Source: Ga0077523 sp038324085 (lineage in GTDB: Bacteria > Pseudomonadota > Gammaproteobacteria > Burkholderiales > Ga0077523). Taken from it: a stretch of DNA of 64,000 nucleotides. Below, in pieces: positions 8,442 through 16,575 of this stretch. The DNA lies in NCBI GenBank assembly GCA_038324085.1, contig JBBQHP010000008.1, positions 62,001 to 126,000 on the forward strand, given 5' to 3'. How positions within the stretch are numbered: position 1 is the stretch's first letter; each line of letters starts with the position of its first letter. Both the position numbers and the translations under genes were made by a program. The notes under the pieces are model-generated. The model was not told the DNA's origin and did no database searches. It saw only the letters and a program-made list of their open reading frames with translations.

Positions 8442-9452
8442 GTGCTCTACAGGGCGCTCCAGCCGCTGTTGTTCCGTCTCGACGGCGAACGCTCGCATGA
8501 CGCGGCGTTGCGCGCGCTCGACTTGGCATATGCGCTGCGACTCACCCCTGCGGCGCGGCCGCGCGCCGGGCGCGCCGTGAACCTGATGGGGATCGACTTC
8601 CCGAACCCCGTCGGTCTCGCTGCCGGGCTCGACAAGAACGGGGAGCACATTGACGCGCTCGCGACCATGGGCTTCGGTTTCATCGAGATCGGCACGACCA
8701 CGCCGCGGCCTCAACCCGGCAACCCCCGCCCGCGCATGTTCCGGCTGCCCGGGGCCCAGGCGGTTATCAATCGGCTGGGCTTCAACAACCTGGGCGTGGA
8801 TGCGCTCGTGGCCAACGTGAAGCGTGCCCGCCATCGCGGCATACTGGGAATCAACATCGGCAAGAACTTCGACACTCCCATAGAGCGCGCCGAAGACGAC
8901 TATCGGGTATGCCTTCGCAAGGTCTATTCGCTGGCTCACTACGTTACCGTCAACATATCCTCGCCGAACACGAAGAACCTGCGCGAACTGCAACAAGGTG
9001 AAGCCCTGGATCGCCTGCTCGGGGCGCTCATGCAGGAACGCGAAGCGCTCGTCGCGACCCATGGGCGGCGCGTGCCGATCGCCGTCAAGCTGGCGCCCGA
9101 CCTGGACGAATCCGCCGCCGAGTCGGCCGCCCGCGCGTGCCTGCGCCATGGCGTGGACGCGGTGATCGCCACCAATACCACGCTGTCCCGAGACGGGGTC
9201 GAAGGGCTGCCCCATGCCGAGGAAGCCGGCGGCCTGTCGGGGGCGCCGTTGCGAACCAGATCCACAGAGGCGCTCAGGCACCTGCACCGGCACCTGGGTG
9301 AGTGTCTGCCCCTGATCGGTGTCGGCGGAATTCTCGACGCCGCCGACGGCCGCGAGAAGATCGCAGCAGGCGCGCGGCTGGTGCAGATCTACACAGGCCT
9401 GGTATATCGCGGGCCTGGTCTCGTGCGCGAACTGGTCGAGGCGCTCGCCTGA
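8442..9452 (+). CDS. pyrD: Dihydroorotate dehydrogenase (quinone), class 2
   Basis: Catalyses the fourth step of pyrimidine synthesis, passing electrons from dihydroorotate to quinone at the inner membrane. The 336-residue product has the N-terminal helical membrane-association region of class 2 enzymes (LYRALQPLLFRLDGERSH), then NPVGLAAGLDKNGE, GFGFIEIGTTTPRPQPGN, INRLGFNN and VNISSPNTKNLR, with the catalytic serine in NISSPNT, and FMN-binding IGVGGI near the end. A GTG start at 8442 gives the standard N-terminus. Confidence 0.95.
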   Translation: MLYRALQPLLFRLDGERSHDAALRALDLAYALRLTPAARPRAGRAVNLMGIDFPNPVGLAAGLDKNGEHIDALATMGFGFIEIGTTTPRPQPGNPRPRMFRLPGAQAVINRLGFNNLGVDALVANVKRARHRGILGINIGKNFDTPIERAEDDYRVCLRKVYSLAHYVTVNISSPNTKNLRELQQGEALDRLLGALMQEREALVATHGRRVPIAVKLAPDLDESAAESAARACLRHGVDAVIATNTTLSRDGVEGLPHAEEAGGLSGAPLRTRSTEALRHLHRHLGECLPLIGVGGILDAADGREKIAAGARLVQIYTGLVYRGPGLVRELVEALA

Positions 9453-9475
9453 CACCCCCCGAGCGGTCCGGTTGA

Positions 9476-9481
9476 TATAAT
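9476..9481 (+). promoter_or_regulatory. -10 box (TATAAT) upstream of the flavin/iron-sulfur fusion gene
   Basis: A perfect TATAAT lies 66 bases before the start codon of the 1167-residue oxidoreductase. No good -35 box sits at 16-18 bases; CTGACA lies 21 bases upstream. It suggests the oxidoreductase gene is transcribed independently of pyrD. Confidence 0.4.
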
Positions 9482-9546
9482 TTCCGGCTCTCAAGCCCCT
9501 ATGCGTCCGGCCTTTTTTCTCGTTCCTCCGGGCCCCAGATAGCTGC

Positions 9547-12500
9547 ATGACCGCTCAGCAATCGCTCAATCTCGCCTTCGGGTACCGCTTCGAGGATCTC
9601 TACGACGCGGCCGCGCTTCGACGCCTCGACCAGACTTTCGTGGAATGGCTGTCCCGCGTCGACCCTGCGCTCGCCTTCCGCGTCGGCGAGGCGAGGCTGG
9701 ACCCGGCGTCCCTCGAAGCGAAGCAGGAATCCGCCCTGCTCCTCGAAGTCGCACCCCACCTCGAAGACTTCCTGGCCGAACTGTTCGGAATCGAGGCCGA
9801 AGCCCGGAGCCTCGCGGAGCGCCATCATGCACTCGCGCCGCTGCATTCCGTGAAGCGCCTGTTCGTGCAGCGCAAGGCCGCCAATCGCATCAAGGCCGAC
9901 GCCGCCGCCGCGCTGGACGGCCCCGCGCTGGAGTTGGAACTCGAGACGGCAATGGGACAGCGATTCTCCGAACTCGCCTTCGCCCGGCACGTGATCGTCT
10001 GGCAGCAGGACGAGAGCGCGCACGCGAGCGTGCTCGACCTCGCGCTGCGCTACGCGGCATGGTCGGCCCACACCCCCGCCGGTCAGGCGCGCCACGCCGC
10101 CGGGGTGCTCTTCAAGGCACCGAAGAAGCTCGATTTCCTGCATCTCGTGCCGCTCGCAACCGAGTCTCGCGACGGCATTACCGTACATCGGCTTACTCAT
10201 TTGCGGCGCCGCGAAGGCTTTGGCCTCACCGACGCAGGCACCGATCTGGTCGGCGCACTCGATCAGACGAACTACTGCATCTGGTGCCACGAACAAGGTA
10301 AGGATTCGTGTTCGCACGGGCTGCCCGAGAAGGCGCCGGCAAACGGATTCAAGAAAACCGTGTTCGGTGTCCCGCTCGCCGGATGCCCGCTCGAGGAGCG
10401 AATCTCCGAATTCCAGAAGTTGAAGAGCGCCGGCGTATCGCTCGGGGCACTCGCGACGATCATCGTCGACAATCCGATGGTTGCTGCAACCGGGCATCGC
10501 ATCTGCAACGACTGCATGAAGTCATGCATCTACCAGAAGCAGGAGCCGGTCAACATCCCCCAGGCCGAGACGCGGACCTTGAAAGACGTGCTGGCGCTGC
10601 CCTGGGGTTTCGAGATCTATTCGTTGCTCACGCGCTGGAATCCGCTCGATTTCCGCCGGCCCGTGGTGCGCCCGGCCACCGGCCGGAAGGCGCTCGTGGT
10701 GGGCATGGGCCCGGCCGGCTTCACCCTCGCGCATCACCTGATGAACGATGGCCACATCGTGGTAGCGATCGACGGCCTCAAGATCGAACCACTGCCGTCG
10801 CACCTGTCCGGCGTTGGCCCGACCGGCGATCGCGCACCGTTCGAGCCCGTGCGGGATGCCTCGAGCCTCTACGAAGCGCTCGACGATCGCGTAATGGCGG
10901 GTTTCGGCGGCGTCGCCGAGTACGGGATCACCGTGCGTTGGGACAAGAACTTCCTCAAGTTGATCCGCCTGCTGCTCGAGCGGCGCGGCGAGTTCGCCTT
11001 GTTCGGTGGCGTTCGCTTCGGCGGGACCCTCACGCTGGACGATGCGTTTGCCCATGGCTTCGATCATGTGGCCCTGTGCGCTGGAGCCGGCCGGCCGACG
11101 GTGCTCGAACTCCCCAACGGTCTGGCGCGCGGCGTCCGTACCGCTTCGGACTTCCTGATGGCGCTCCAGTTGACCGGCGCCGCCAAGACCGATTCGATCG
11201 CGAACATGCAGGTGCGACTACCCGTGGTGGTGATCGGCGGCGGGCTGACCGCGATCGACACCGCCACGGAATCGCTCGCCTACTATCCGGTTCAGGTCGA
11301 GAAGTTCCTGGCGCGCTACGAGACGCTGGTCGCCGAGCGCGGTGTCGCTGCAGTGCGCAATTCATGGAACGAAGAAGAGACCGGGATCGCCGAGGACTTC
11401 ATCACCCATGCGCAGGCCCTCCGCAGCGAACGCGCCGCGGCGGCCCGGGACCGGCGTGAGCCGCGCATCGTGGAAATGCTGCAGTCGTGGGGTGGCGTCA
11501 GCATCGCCTATCGCAAGCGACTGATCGACAGTCCGTCCTACACGCTGAACCACGAGGAAGTCGAAAAGGCGCTCGAAGAAGGCATCCGCTTTGCCGAGAA
11601 CCTGACGCCGATCGGCGTCGAGATCGACCGCTTCGGGCATGCTCGCGCGCTGCAGGTCACTGCAAAGACCAGCCTTGCCGATGGTACGCACTCGATCACG
11701 GAAGTGGAACTGCCGGCCCGGACCATACTCGTGGCGGCGGGCACGCAGCCCAACACGATCGCCGCGCGCGAAGATCCGCAACATTTCGAACTCGACGGCA
11801 AATACTTCCGTGCCGTCGACGAGAACGGTAGCCCAGTCAAACCCGAGCGCAGCGCCAAACCGGAAGCAGCGGACGTATTGCTTTCGGTCCGAGACGACGG
11901 ACGCACGGTCAGCTTCTTCGGCGACCTGCATCCCTCCTACGCGGGCAATGTCGTGAAAGCCATGGGTGGAGCGAAGCAGGGCTATCCGGTGGTGACCCGC
12001 GCGCTTGCGAAATGCCCCCCCGCGTCTGCGCTCGACCGGAGCGCCTTTTTCCAGCGGCTCAATGGCGAACTGCGAGCCACCGTCCACGAAGTGATCCGAC
12101 TCACGCCGACGATCGTCGAGGTCGTGATCAAGGCGCCCCGGGCCGCCCGCAATTTCCGGCCGGGCCAGTTCTATCGGCTCCAGAACTTCGAGACTCTGGC
12201 GCCTTGCATCGACGGCACCCGCCTCGCGATGGAAGGGCTTGCCCTCACCGGGGCGTGGGTCGATCCGGCGCGCGGACTCGTGTCCACCATCGTCCTGGAG
12301 ATGGGAGGTTCGTCGGATCTGTGTGCGTTGCTCGAGCCGGGCGAACCGGTGGTTCTGATGGGCCCCACCGGCGCGCCCACGGAGATTCCCGACGATGAAA
12401 CTGTCGTCCTGGTCGGCGGCGGCCTCGGCAACGCGGTGCTGTTCTCGATCGGTCAGGCGATGAAGCGGGCCGGTTCGCGCGTGCTCTATTTCGCCGGCTA

Positions 12501-13050
12501 CAAGAAACTGATCGACCGGTACAAGATCGCCGAGATCGAGGCAGCCTCCGACGTCGTCATCTGGTGCTCGGACGAAGGCCCGGGATTCAAGCCCGGGCGC
12601 CCGCAGGACAAGACATTCGTCGGCAACATCGTGCAGGCGATGCGCGCTTACGCCACCGGAGAACTGGGCGCGCAGCCGATTCCGTTCGCAGATGCCGACC
12701 GCATCGTCGCGATCGGCTCGGACCGCATGATGGCGGCCGTCGGGGCTGCCCGGCACGGCGTGCTGCAGGCGTTTCTCAACCCGCATCATTTCGCGCTCGG
12801 CTCCATCAATTCACCGATGCAGTGCATGATGAAGGAGATCTGCGCGCAATGCCTGCAGCCGCAGATCGATCCGCTCACCGGCGAGCGCAGCCACGTGTTC
12901 TCTTGCTTCAACCAGGACCAGCCGCTCGACCGCGTCGACTTCCCCGCCCTGGCGCAGCGCCTCGGGCAGAACTCGCTCCAGGAAAAATTGACGGCGCTTT
13001 GGATCGATCGTTGCCTGGTGCGCAGTCAGAAACGCCGCGCGGTAGCCTGA
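9547..13050 (+). CDS. Large Nfn-like oxidoreductase: iron-sulfur/GltD-like part fused to a PyrK-like part
   Basis: This 1167-residue protein joins several redox modules. Residues 1-240 match nothing I recognise. Cysteines follow at 244, 247, 255, 280 and at 320, 323, 327, a pattern suited to iron-sulfur clusters near a GltD-type enzyme. An FAD site (VVGMGPAGFTLA, near 384-395) and a second dinucleotide site (VVVIGGGLTAIDTA, near 560-573) form the GltD/NfnB-like core. The C-terminal third resembles ferredoxin-NADP reductase/PyrK: FRPGQFYRL, LVGGGLGNAV, and cysteines 1093, 1099, 1102, 1120 placed like the PyrK [2Fe-2S] set. By analogy with NfnAB it may shuttle electrons between NAD(P)H and a ferredoxin. 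The gene 51 bases downstream encodes a ferredoxin-like RnfB homologue. The function is inference; the domain reading is firm. Confidence 0.75.
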   Translation: MTAQQSLNLAFGYRFEDLYDAAALRRLDQTFVEWLSRVDPALAFRVGEARLDPASLEAKQESALLLEVAPHLEDFLAELFGIEAEARSLAERHHALAPLHSVKRLFVQRKAANRIKADAAAALDGPALELELETAMGQRFSELAFARHVIVWQQDESAHASVLDLALRYAAWSAHTPAGQARHAAGVLFKAPKKLDFLHLVPLATESRDGITVHRLTHLRRREGFGLTDAGTDLVGALDQTNYCIWCHEQGKDSCSHGLPEKAPANGFKKTVFGVPLAGCPLEERISEFQKLKSAGVSLGALATIIVDNPMVAATGHRICNDCMKSCIYQKQEPVNIPQAETRTLKDVLALPWGFEIYSLLTRWNPLDFRRPVVRPATGRKALVVGMGPAGFTLAHHLMNDGHIVVAIDGLKIEPLPSHLSGVGPTGDRAPFEPVRDASSLYEALDDRVMAGFGGVAEYGITVRWDKNFLKLIRLLLERRGEFALFGGVRFGGTLTLDDAFAHGFDHVALCAGAGRPTVLELPNGLARGVRTASDFLMALQLTGAAKTDSIANMQVRLPVVVIGGGLTAIDTATESLAYYPVQVEKFLARYETLVAERGVAAVRNSWNEEETGIAEDFITHAQALRSERAAAARDRREPRIVEMLQSWGGVSIAYRKRLIDSPSYTLNHEEVEKALEEGIRFAENLTPIGVEIDRFGHARALQVTAKTSLADGTHSITEVELPARTILVAAGTQPNTIAAREDPQHFELDGKYFRAVDENGSPVKPERSAKPEAADVLLSVRDDGRTVSFFGDLHPSYAGNVVKAMGGAKQGYPVVTRALAKCPPASALDRSAFFQRLNGELRATVHEVIRLTPTIVEVVIKAPRAARNFRPGQFYRLQNFETLAPCIDGTRLAMEGLALTGAWVDPARGLVSTIVLEMGGSSDLCALLEPGEPVVLMGPTGAPTEIPDDETVVLVGGGLGNAVLFSIGQAMKRAGSRVLYFAGYKKLIDRYKIAEIEAASDVVIWCSDEGPGFKPGRPQDKTFVGNIVQAMRAYATGELGAQPIPFADADRIVAIGSDRMMAAVGAARHGVLQAFLNPHHFALGSINSPMQCMMKEICAQCLQPQIDPLTGERSHVFSCFNQDQPLDRVDFPALAQRLGQNSLQEKLTALWIDRCLVRSQKRRAVA

Positions 13051-13100
13051 ATTGGTACGCCGTTCGCCCCGCTACATCGCGAAGCCCGGCGCCAATTGAT

Positions 13101-13781
13101 ATGGACGCCGGCGTGATCGAAGCCATCGATGCCTTGCTTCCCCAGACGCAGTGCACGAAGTGCGGATTCGACGGCTGTCGTCCCTACGCGCGGGCAATCG
13201 CGGAAGGGCAGGCGGACATCAACCGCTGTCCGCCTGGTGGCGCGGACGGAATCGAACGTCTCGCGCGACTCTTGCAGCGAGCACCCATCGCGCTCGATCA
13301 CTCGCGCGGGCACGAACAGGCACCGACCGCAGCGTTGATCGACGAATCGCGCTGCATCGGCTGCACGCTCTGCATCCAGGCCTGCCCGGTCGACGCGATC
13401 GTCGGGGCCGCGAAAGTCATGCATACCGTTCTGCTGGACGCCTGCACGGGCTGCGACCTGTGCCTGGCGCCCTGCCCCGTCGACTGCATCGAGATGGTGT
13501 CGGTCGGCGAGTTGCGCGACCGGGGCTTCGCCGTGGCGCAGCACGATCCGGCGCAGTGGCGTCGGCCCGCGGCGAGCGCAAGGATTCGATTCGAAGCGCG
13601 CCGCGCGCGGCTCGCTCGAGAGCGCGCGGTGCACGAAGAACGCCTGGCCGTGAAGGCTCGGGAGAAGCTCGCCAGCCTGGATCCCGCAGCTCCGGACGGC
13701 GAGCGCAAGCGGGCCGTCATCGAAGCCGCACTCGAGCGCGCGCGAGCGCGTCGTACCGCAGCGAAGGTTCCGACCTCGTGA
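13101..13781 (+). CDS. RnfB/RsxB-like iron-sulfur protein
   Basis: The 226-residue protein has an N-terminal four-cysteine cluster region (CTKCGFDGCRPYA ... RCPPGG), as in RnfB, then two ferredoxin-type 4Fe-4S motifs, CIGCTLCIQACPVD and CTGCDLCLAPCPVD, and a basic Arg/Ala/Glu-rich helical tail. Unlike RnfB of a full Rnf complex it has no N-terminal membrane helix, and no other rnf genes are nearby. The ATG at 13101 is chosen because the domain begins there. Its stop overlaps the nth start as GTGA, echoing the rsx-nth linkage of enterobacteria. It may serve as a soluble electron carrier for the upstream fusion oxidoreductase or supply nth-type proteins; both are inference. Confidence 0.8.
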   Translation: MDAGVIEAIDALLPQTQCTKCGFDGCRPYARAIAEGQADINRCPPGGADGIERLARLLQRAPIALDHSRGHEQAPTAALIDESRCIGCTLCIQACPVDAIVGAAKVMHTVLLDACTGCDLCLAPCPVDCIEMVSVGELRDRGFAVAQHDPAQWRRPAASARIRFEARRARLARERAVHEERLAVKAREKLASLDPAAPDGERKRAVIEAALERARARRTAAKVPTS

Positions 13782-14452
13782 ATCCGCAGATCCGCGAGGA
13801 GATCTTCCGTCGCCTGCGCGACGCGAATCCCGAACCGAGGACCGAGCTCGAATACACGACCCCGTTCGAACTGCTCGTGGCCGTGGTGCTTTCGGCGCAG
13901 GCCACCGACAAGAGCGTGAATCTCGCGACCGCGAAGCTCTTCCGGATCGCCAATACGCCGCAAACGTTGTTGGCGCTCGGACCGGAATACCTCGAGACGG
14001 CAATCAAGACAATTGGCCTGTTCAGGACCAAAGCCAGGAACGTGATCGCGCTCTGTCGCGACCTGATCGAAAGGCACGGGGGTGAAGTGCCTCGCCGGCG
14101 CGAAGCGCTGGAAGCATTGCCGGGTGTCGGTCGCAAGACCGCCAACGTCATCCTCAACGTCGCCTTCGGCGAATCCACGATCGCGGTCGACACGCATATC
14201 TTCCGGCTGGCCAATCGCATCAACCTGGCGCCGGGCAAGGATGTGCTCGCAGTGGAACGCAGGCTGATGAAGGTCGTACCGGAGGAATTCAAGCGGCACG
14301 CCCATCACTGGCTGATACTGCATGGCCGCTATGTCTGCAAGGCGCAGAAGCCGGAATGCCCCCGCTGCGTCATCCGCGACTTGTGCGAATACCGGCACAA
14401 GACGATCGAACCGGAAATGCCACGGCCGACGCGACGGCCGCGCGCCCTCTGA
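13778..14452 (+). CDS. nth: Endonuclease III (DNA glycosylase/AP lyase)
   Basis: Nth removes oxidised pyrimidines in base excision repair. The 224-residue product carries the helix-hairpin-helix LPGVGRKTANVILN with the catalytic lysine, the VDTHIFRLANR segment with the catalytic aspartate, and the C-terminal 4Fe-4S ligands C-x6-C-x2-C-x5-C (CKAQKPECPRCVIRDLC). Start is GTG at 13778, overlapping the preceding stop. Length is typical (about 211-225). Confidence 0.95.
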   Translation: MNPQIREEIFRRLRDANPEPRTELEYTTPFELLVAVVLSAQATDKSVNLATAKLFRIANTPQTLLALGPEYLETAIKTIGLFRTKARNVIALCRDLIERHGGEVPRRREALEALPGVGRKTANVILNVAFGESTIAVDTHIFRLANRINLAPGKDVLAVERRLMKVVPEEFKRHAHHWLILHGRYVCKAQKPECPRCVIRDLCEYRHKTIEPEMPRPTRRPRAL

Positions 14453-14457
14453 GCGCC

Positions 14458-14889
14458 ATGTTCACGCCGTCCCGCGATGACGCCCGGCGCTTGTTCTTCG
14501 AGGCCTGGCGGAAGTTCGGCGCGGGCGAACCGCTGGCCGGCCTGGAACGCACGGTGATCGAGGTACTGTCACAGCATCCGGAATATCGCTCGATCCTCGA
14601 TGATCCCGATCGCTTCCTTCAGCTGGACTATCTGCCCGAGAACGGGGCGACCAACCCGTTCCTGCATCTCTCGCTGCACCTGGCGGTGGAAGAACAGTTG
14701 GCGATCGATCAGCCGGCCGGGATTCGCGCCGCTTTCTCGGCGCTTGCAGCCCGCCTCGGCTCGGAGCACGACGCCAAGCACGTTCTGCTCGAATGTCTGG
14801 GAGAGACGATCTGGCGGGCCCAGCGCGACCGCCAGCGCCTTGATGAGCGGCTCTATCTCGACTGCCTTACACGCAAGACGCCGGGCTGA
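14458..14889 (+). CDS. DUF1841 family protein
   Basis: A 143-residue soluble protein of unknown function. Features seen are the start FTPSRDDARRLFFEAWRKF, a central NPFLHLSLHLAVEEQLAIDQ segment and a C-terminal HVLLECLGETIWRAQR helix, all typical of the DUF1841 family common in beta- and gammaproteobacteria. It starts five bases after nth and its stop lies inside the stem of a strong terminator, so it ends the transcript. Confidence 0.8.
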   Translation: MFTPSRDDARRLFFEAWRKFGAGEPLAGLERTVIEVLSQHPEYRSILDDPDRFLQLDYLPENGATNPFLHLSLHLAVEEQLAIDQPAGIRAAFSALAARLGSEHDAKHVLLECLGETIWRAQRDRQRLDERLYLDCLTRKTPG

Positions 14890-14927
14890 AAAACGAAACG
14901 GCGCCCGAGGGCGCCGTTTCGTTTTTC
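14888..14927. terminator. Perfect bidirectional rho-independent terminator
   Basis: An 18-base inverted repeat with a 4-base CGAG loop: the left arm starts with GAAAAACG and ends in GGCGCC, the right arm mirrors it and ends in CGTTTTTC. It gives a GC-rich stem and a T run on either strand, so it can end both the nth/DUF1841 transcript and the convergent cytochrome transcript. Confidence 0.9.
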
Positions 14928-14943
14928 GCAGATCCTGGCCGGA

Positions 14944-15306
14944 TCAGTATTTGTCCTGCAAACCCGTCTGCTCCGAAAAATACGCGGCGAGATCGGCGAT
15001 GTCTTCCTTCGACAGCGCGGCCGCCATGCCATTCATGATCGCGTTCTTGCGCTTGCCGCTCTTGTAGGCAGCGAGCGAGTGCTTGATGTAGTCCTTGTGC
15101 TGACCCGCCAGCATGGGATAGTCGGCCGTCAGAGGCTTGCCGCCGCCGGGGCCATGACACGCGGCGCAGGTATCGGCTTTCTTCGCGCCGGCTGCGGCGT
15201 CGCCGCCGGCCCAGGCCGGCAGTGCGCTCAGGCCAACGGCCAGCGCGGCGAGGTAGATCGAGCGGTGCAGGATCGAGGTCGTTCGCAAGTGGATCATCGT
15301 GCTCAT
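14944..15306 (-). CDS. Periplasmic monohaem c-type cytochrome
   Basis: A 120-residue small cytochrome c. An N-terminal signal peptide ends near AWAGG; the haem attachment motif is CAACH at residues 47-51, and a Met ligand is likely in the IMNGMAAAL segment. The fold LSKEDIADLAAYFSEQ is typical of the c4/c553 class. Its ATG overlaps the stop of the upstream cytochrome gene as ATGA, so the pair is coupled. It probably passes electrons in the periplasm from the SoxYZ-like/metallohydrolase group upstream, or from an unlinked dehydrogenase, to a terminal oxidase; this link is inferred from neighbourhood. Confidence 0.88.
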   Translation of the reverse strand: MSTMIHLRTTSILHRSIYLAALAVGLSALPAWAGGDAAAGAKKADTCAACHGPGGGKPLTADYPMLAGQHKDYIKHSLAAYKSGKRKNAIMNGMAAALSKEDIADLAAYFSEQTGLQDKY

Positions 15307-15632
15307 TTGGCGGGAGCCGAGTAATAGGCTGCAAGGTCTGCCATGTCCTGTTCGCTCAGGCTGCCCGCGATCGCCCGCATCGACGGATGCAGCCGATCCC
15401 CGGCCTTGTACGCCTTGAGCGCGGCCACGATGTAGTTGGCGCTCTGCCCGCCGAGCTTGGGAACCATGTAGACCTCCGGATAGGCGGTACGGAAACCCGG
15501 GATGCCGTGGCAACCCTCGCACATCTGGGTCTTCTTCTTGCCGGCATCCGCATTCCCGTCCGCACCGATCGCCGCCCCGGCGACCCCCCATGAAACTACG
15601 GCCACGAGGGCCGCCAAGCGCAGTGTTTTCAT
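15303..15632 (-). CDS. Periplasmic monohaem c-type cytochrome
   Basis: A 109-residue cytochrome c with a signal peptide ending near GAAIGADG, haem motif CEGCH at residues 38-42, and a likely axial Met in HPSMRAIAG. It resembles its downstream neighbour (SLSEQDMADLAAYYS against ALSKEDIADLAAYFS), so the two probably arose by duplication and may act together like the halves of a dihaem cytochrome c4. ATG at 15632 is preferred to an upstream ATG because it places the signal peptide at the N-terminus. It follows the SoxYZ-like gene by 64 bases. Confidence 0.88.
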   Translation of the reverse strand: MKTLRLAALVAVVSWGVAGAAIGADGNADAGKKKTQMCEGCHGIPGFRTAYPEVYMVPKLGGQSANYIVAALKAYKAGDRLHPSMRAIAGSLSEQDMADLAAYYSAPAK

Positions 15633-15696
15633 TCGTCTGATCTGCCCGGCTACGGTAAAAAAACCGTGCAATTGTGAGGCGATACACCTGCCCCGG

Positions 15697-16530
15697 TCAA
15701 CCGCCCGGGAGCGGGACCCCTTCGACGATCAGTTCGCGGTGCACATAGTGCTTGTCGTGCGTGTCCTCGACCACGGCCTCGAGCTCGCCTTCCTTCTCGG
15801 GAACGAAGTAGAAACGGAAGCTCGGATTGTCGGAGATCGAGAAATCGACGTCGGCGCTCATCACGTTCTTGCCGGCGTAGGTGACCGCGACGTGACGCAC
15901 GAATTGCGGTGTCTTCGATCCGTCGAAGTCGGATGCAAGCGCCGATTCGTTAGGATGCCGGATCATCAGCTGCACCAGCGCGGGTTTGTTCGCCTCCACC
16001 GTCTCGTCGGCGAAGCGGAACTTCATGGTGCCCACCAGGTTCTCGGGAATGCGATTCTTGTCGCCGGGCGCAGAGCAGCCCCCGGCCGCCTTGACCCAGC
16101 GCGACGACATGTACAGCTTGCCGTCATTGGTCTCGGCGATGGCGCGGACGAAGCTGAAATCCTCGAAGCGCAAGCGTGTTTCCACCTGGGCGCGCCCGCT
16201 GTCGGGCGTGAACTGGAACACGCCAGCCGCAGGAGACGGATTGCGTTCGACGATCAGGTACACCTGCTTGATGTACTGGCTAGGCGTCTGATCGAACTGC
16301 GCCTTGACCGCGACCGGCACGGTCGCGGCGTCGTCCGCACGCGTACTGAGGTAGACCCGCATGACATCCTTGCCATCGAGGATTTCACGGTCTCCGAACA
16401 TGATCTGGCGTATGGGTGGCCAGTACTGGCTCTTGGCGGGATCGGGCTCGGCTTTCTCGTTGGCGAACGCCGAGAGCAGCGGCGCACAGGCGAGCACTGC
16501 CGCCAGGCCGATCTTGTACAGTGACGTCAT
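15697..16530 (-). CDS. SoxY-SoxZ fusion, quinoprotein-dehydrogenase-associated carrier type
   Basis: The 277-residue secreted protein has a signal peptide (to about ALLSAFA, residue 23), a SoxY-like domain (about 35-155) ending in AAGGCSAPG with Cys152 in the place of the substrate-carrying cysteine of SoxY, and a SoxZ-like beta-sandwich (about 165-277). In true SoxY the Cys-bearing GGCGG arm is at the very C-terminus; here it is internal because of the fusion. Such fusions are known as carriers linked to PQQ dehydrogenase loci together with SoxH-like metallohydrolases, as found next to it here. No sulfur-oxidation soxAXBCD genes or dehydrogenase occur in the window. It has its own -10 box and a GGAGG ribosome site. 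Confidence 0.8.
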   Translation of the reverse strand: MTSLYKIGLAAVLACAPLLSAFANEKAEPDPAKSQYWPPIRQIMFGDREILDGKDVMRVYLSTRADDAATVPVAVKAQFDQTPSQYIKQVYLIVERNPSPAAGVFQFTPDSGRAQVETRLRFEDFSFVRAIAETNDGKLYMSSRWVKAAGGCSAPGDKNRIPENLVGTMKFRFADETVEANKPALVQLMIRHPNESALASDFDGSKTPQFVRHVAVTYAGKNVMSADVDFSISDNPSFRFYFVPEKEGELEAVVEDTHDKHYVHRELIVEGVPLPGG

Positions 16531-16562
16531 AGTTAGGTACCTCCATAAGCAATCCTGGGCCT

Positions 16563-16568
16563 AGTATA
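16563..16568 (-). promoter_or_regulatory. -10 box (TATACT) for the SoxYZ-like gene
   Basis: TATACT on the minus strand, 33 bases before the ATG and just after the stop of the upstream metallo-beta-lactamase-fold gene, with GGAGG in the leader. No clear -35 match. Confidence 0.4.
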
Positions 16569-16575
16569 GCGCCGG

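Noticed and set aside
9484..9530. Terminator after pyrD around the T run CCTTTTTTCT
   Set aside because: No stable stem precedes the T run, and it lies downstream of the TATAAT box in the leader of the next gene.
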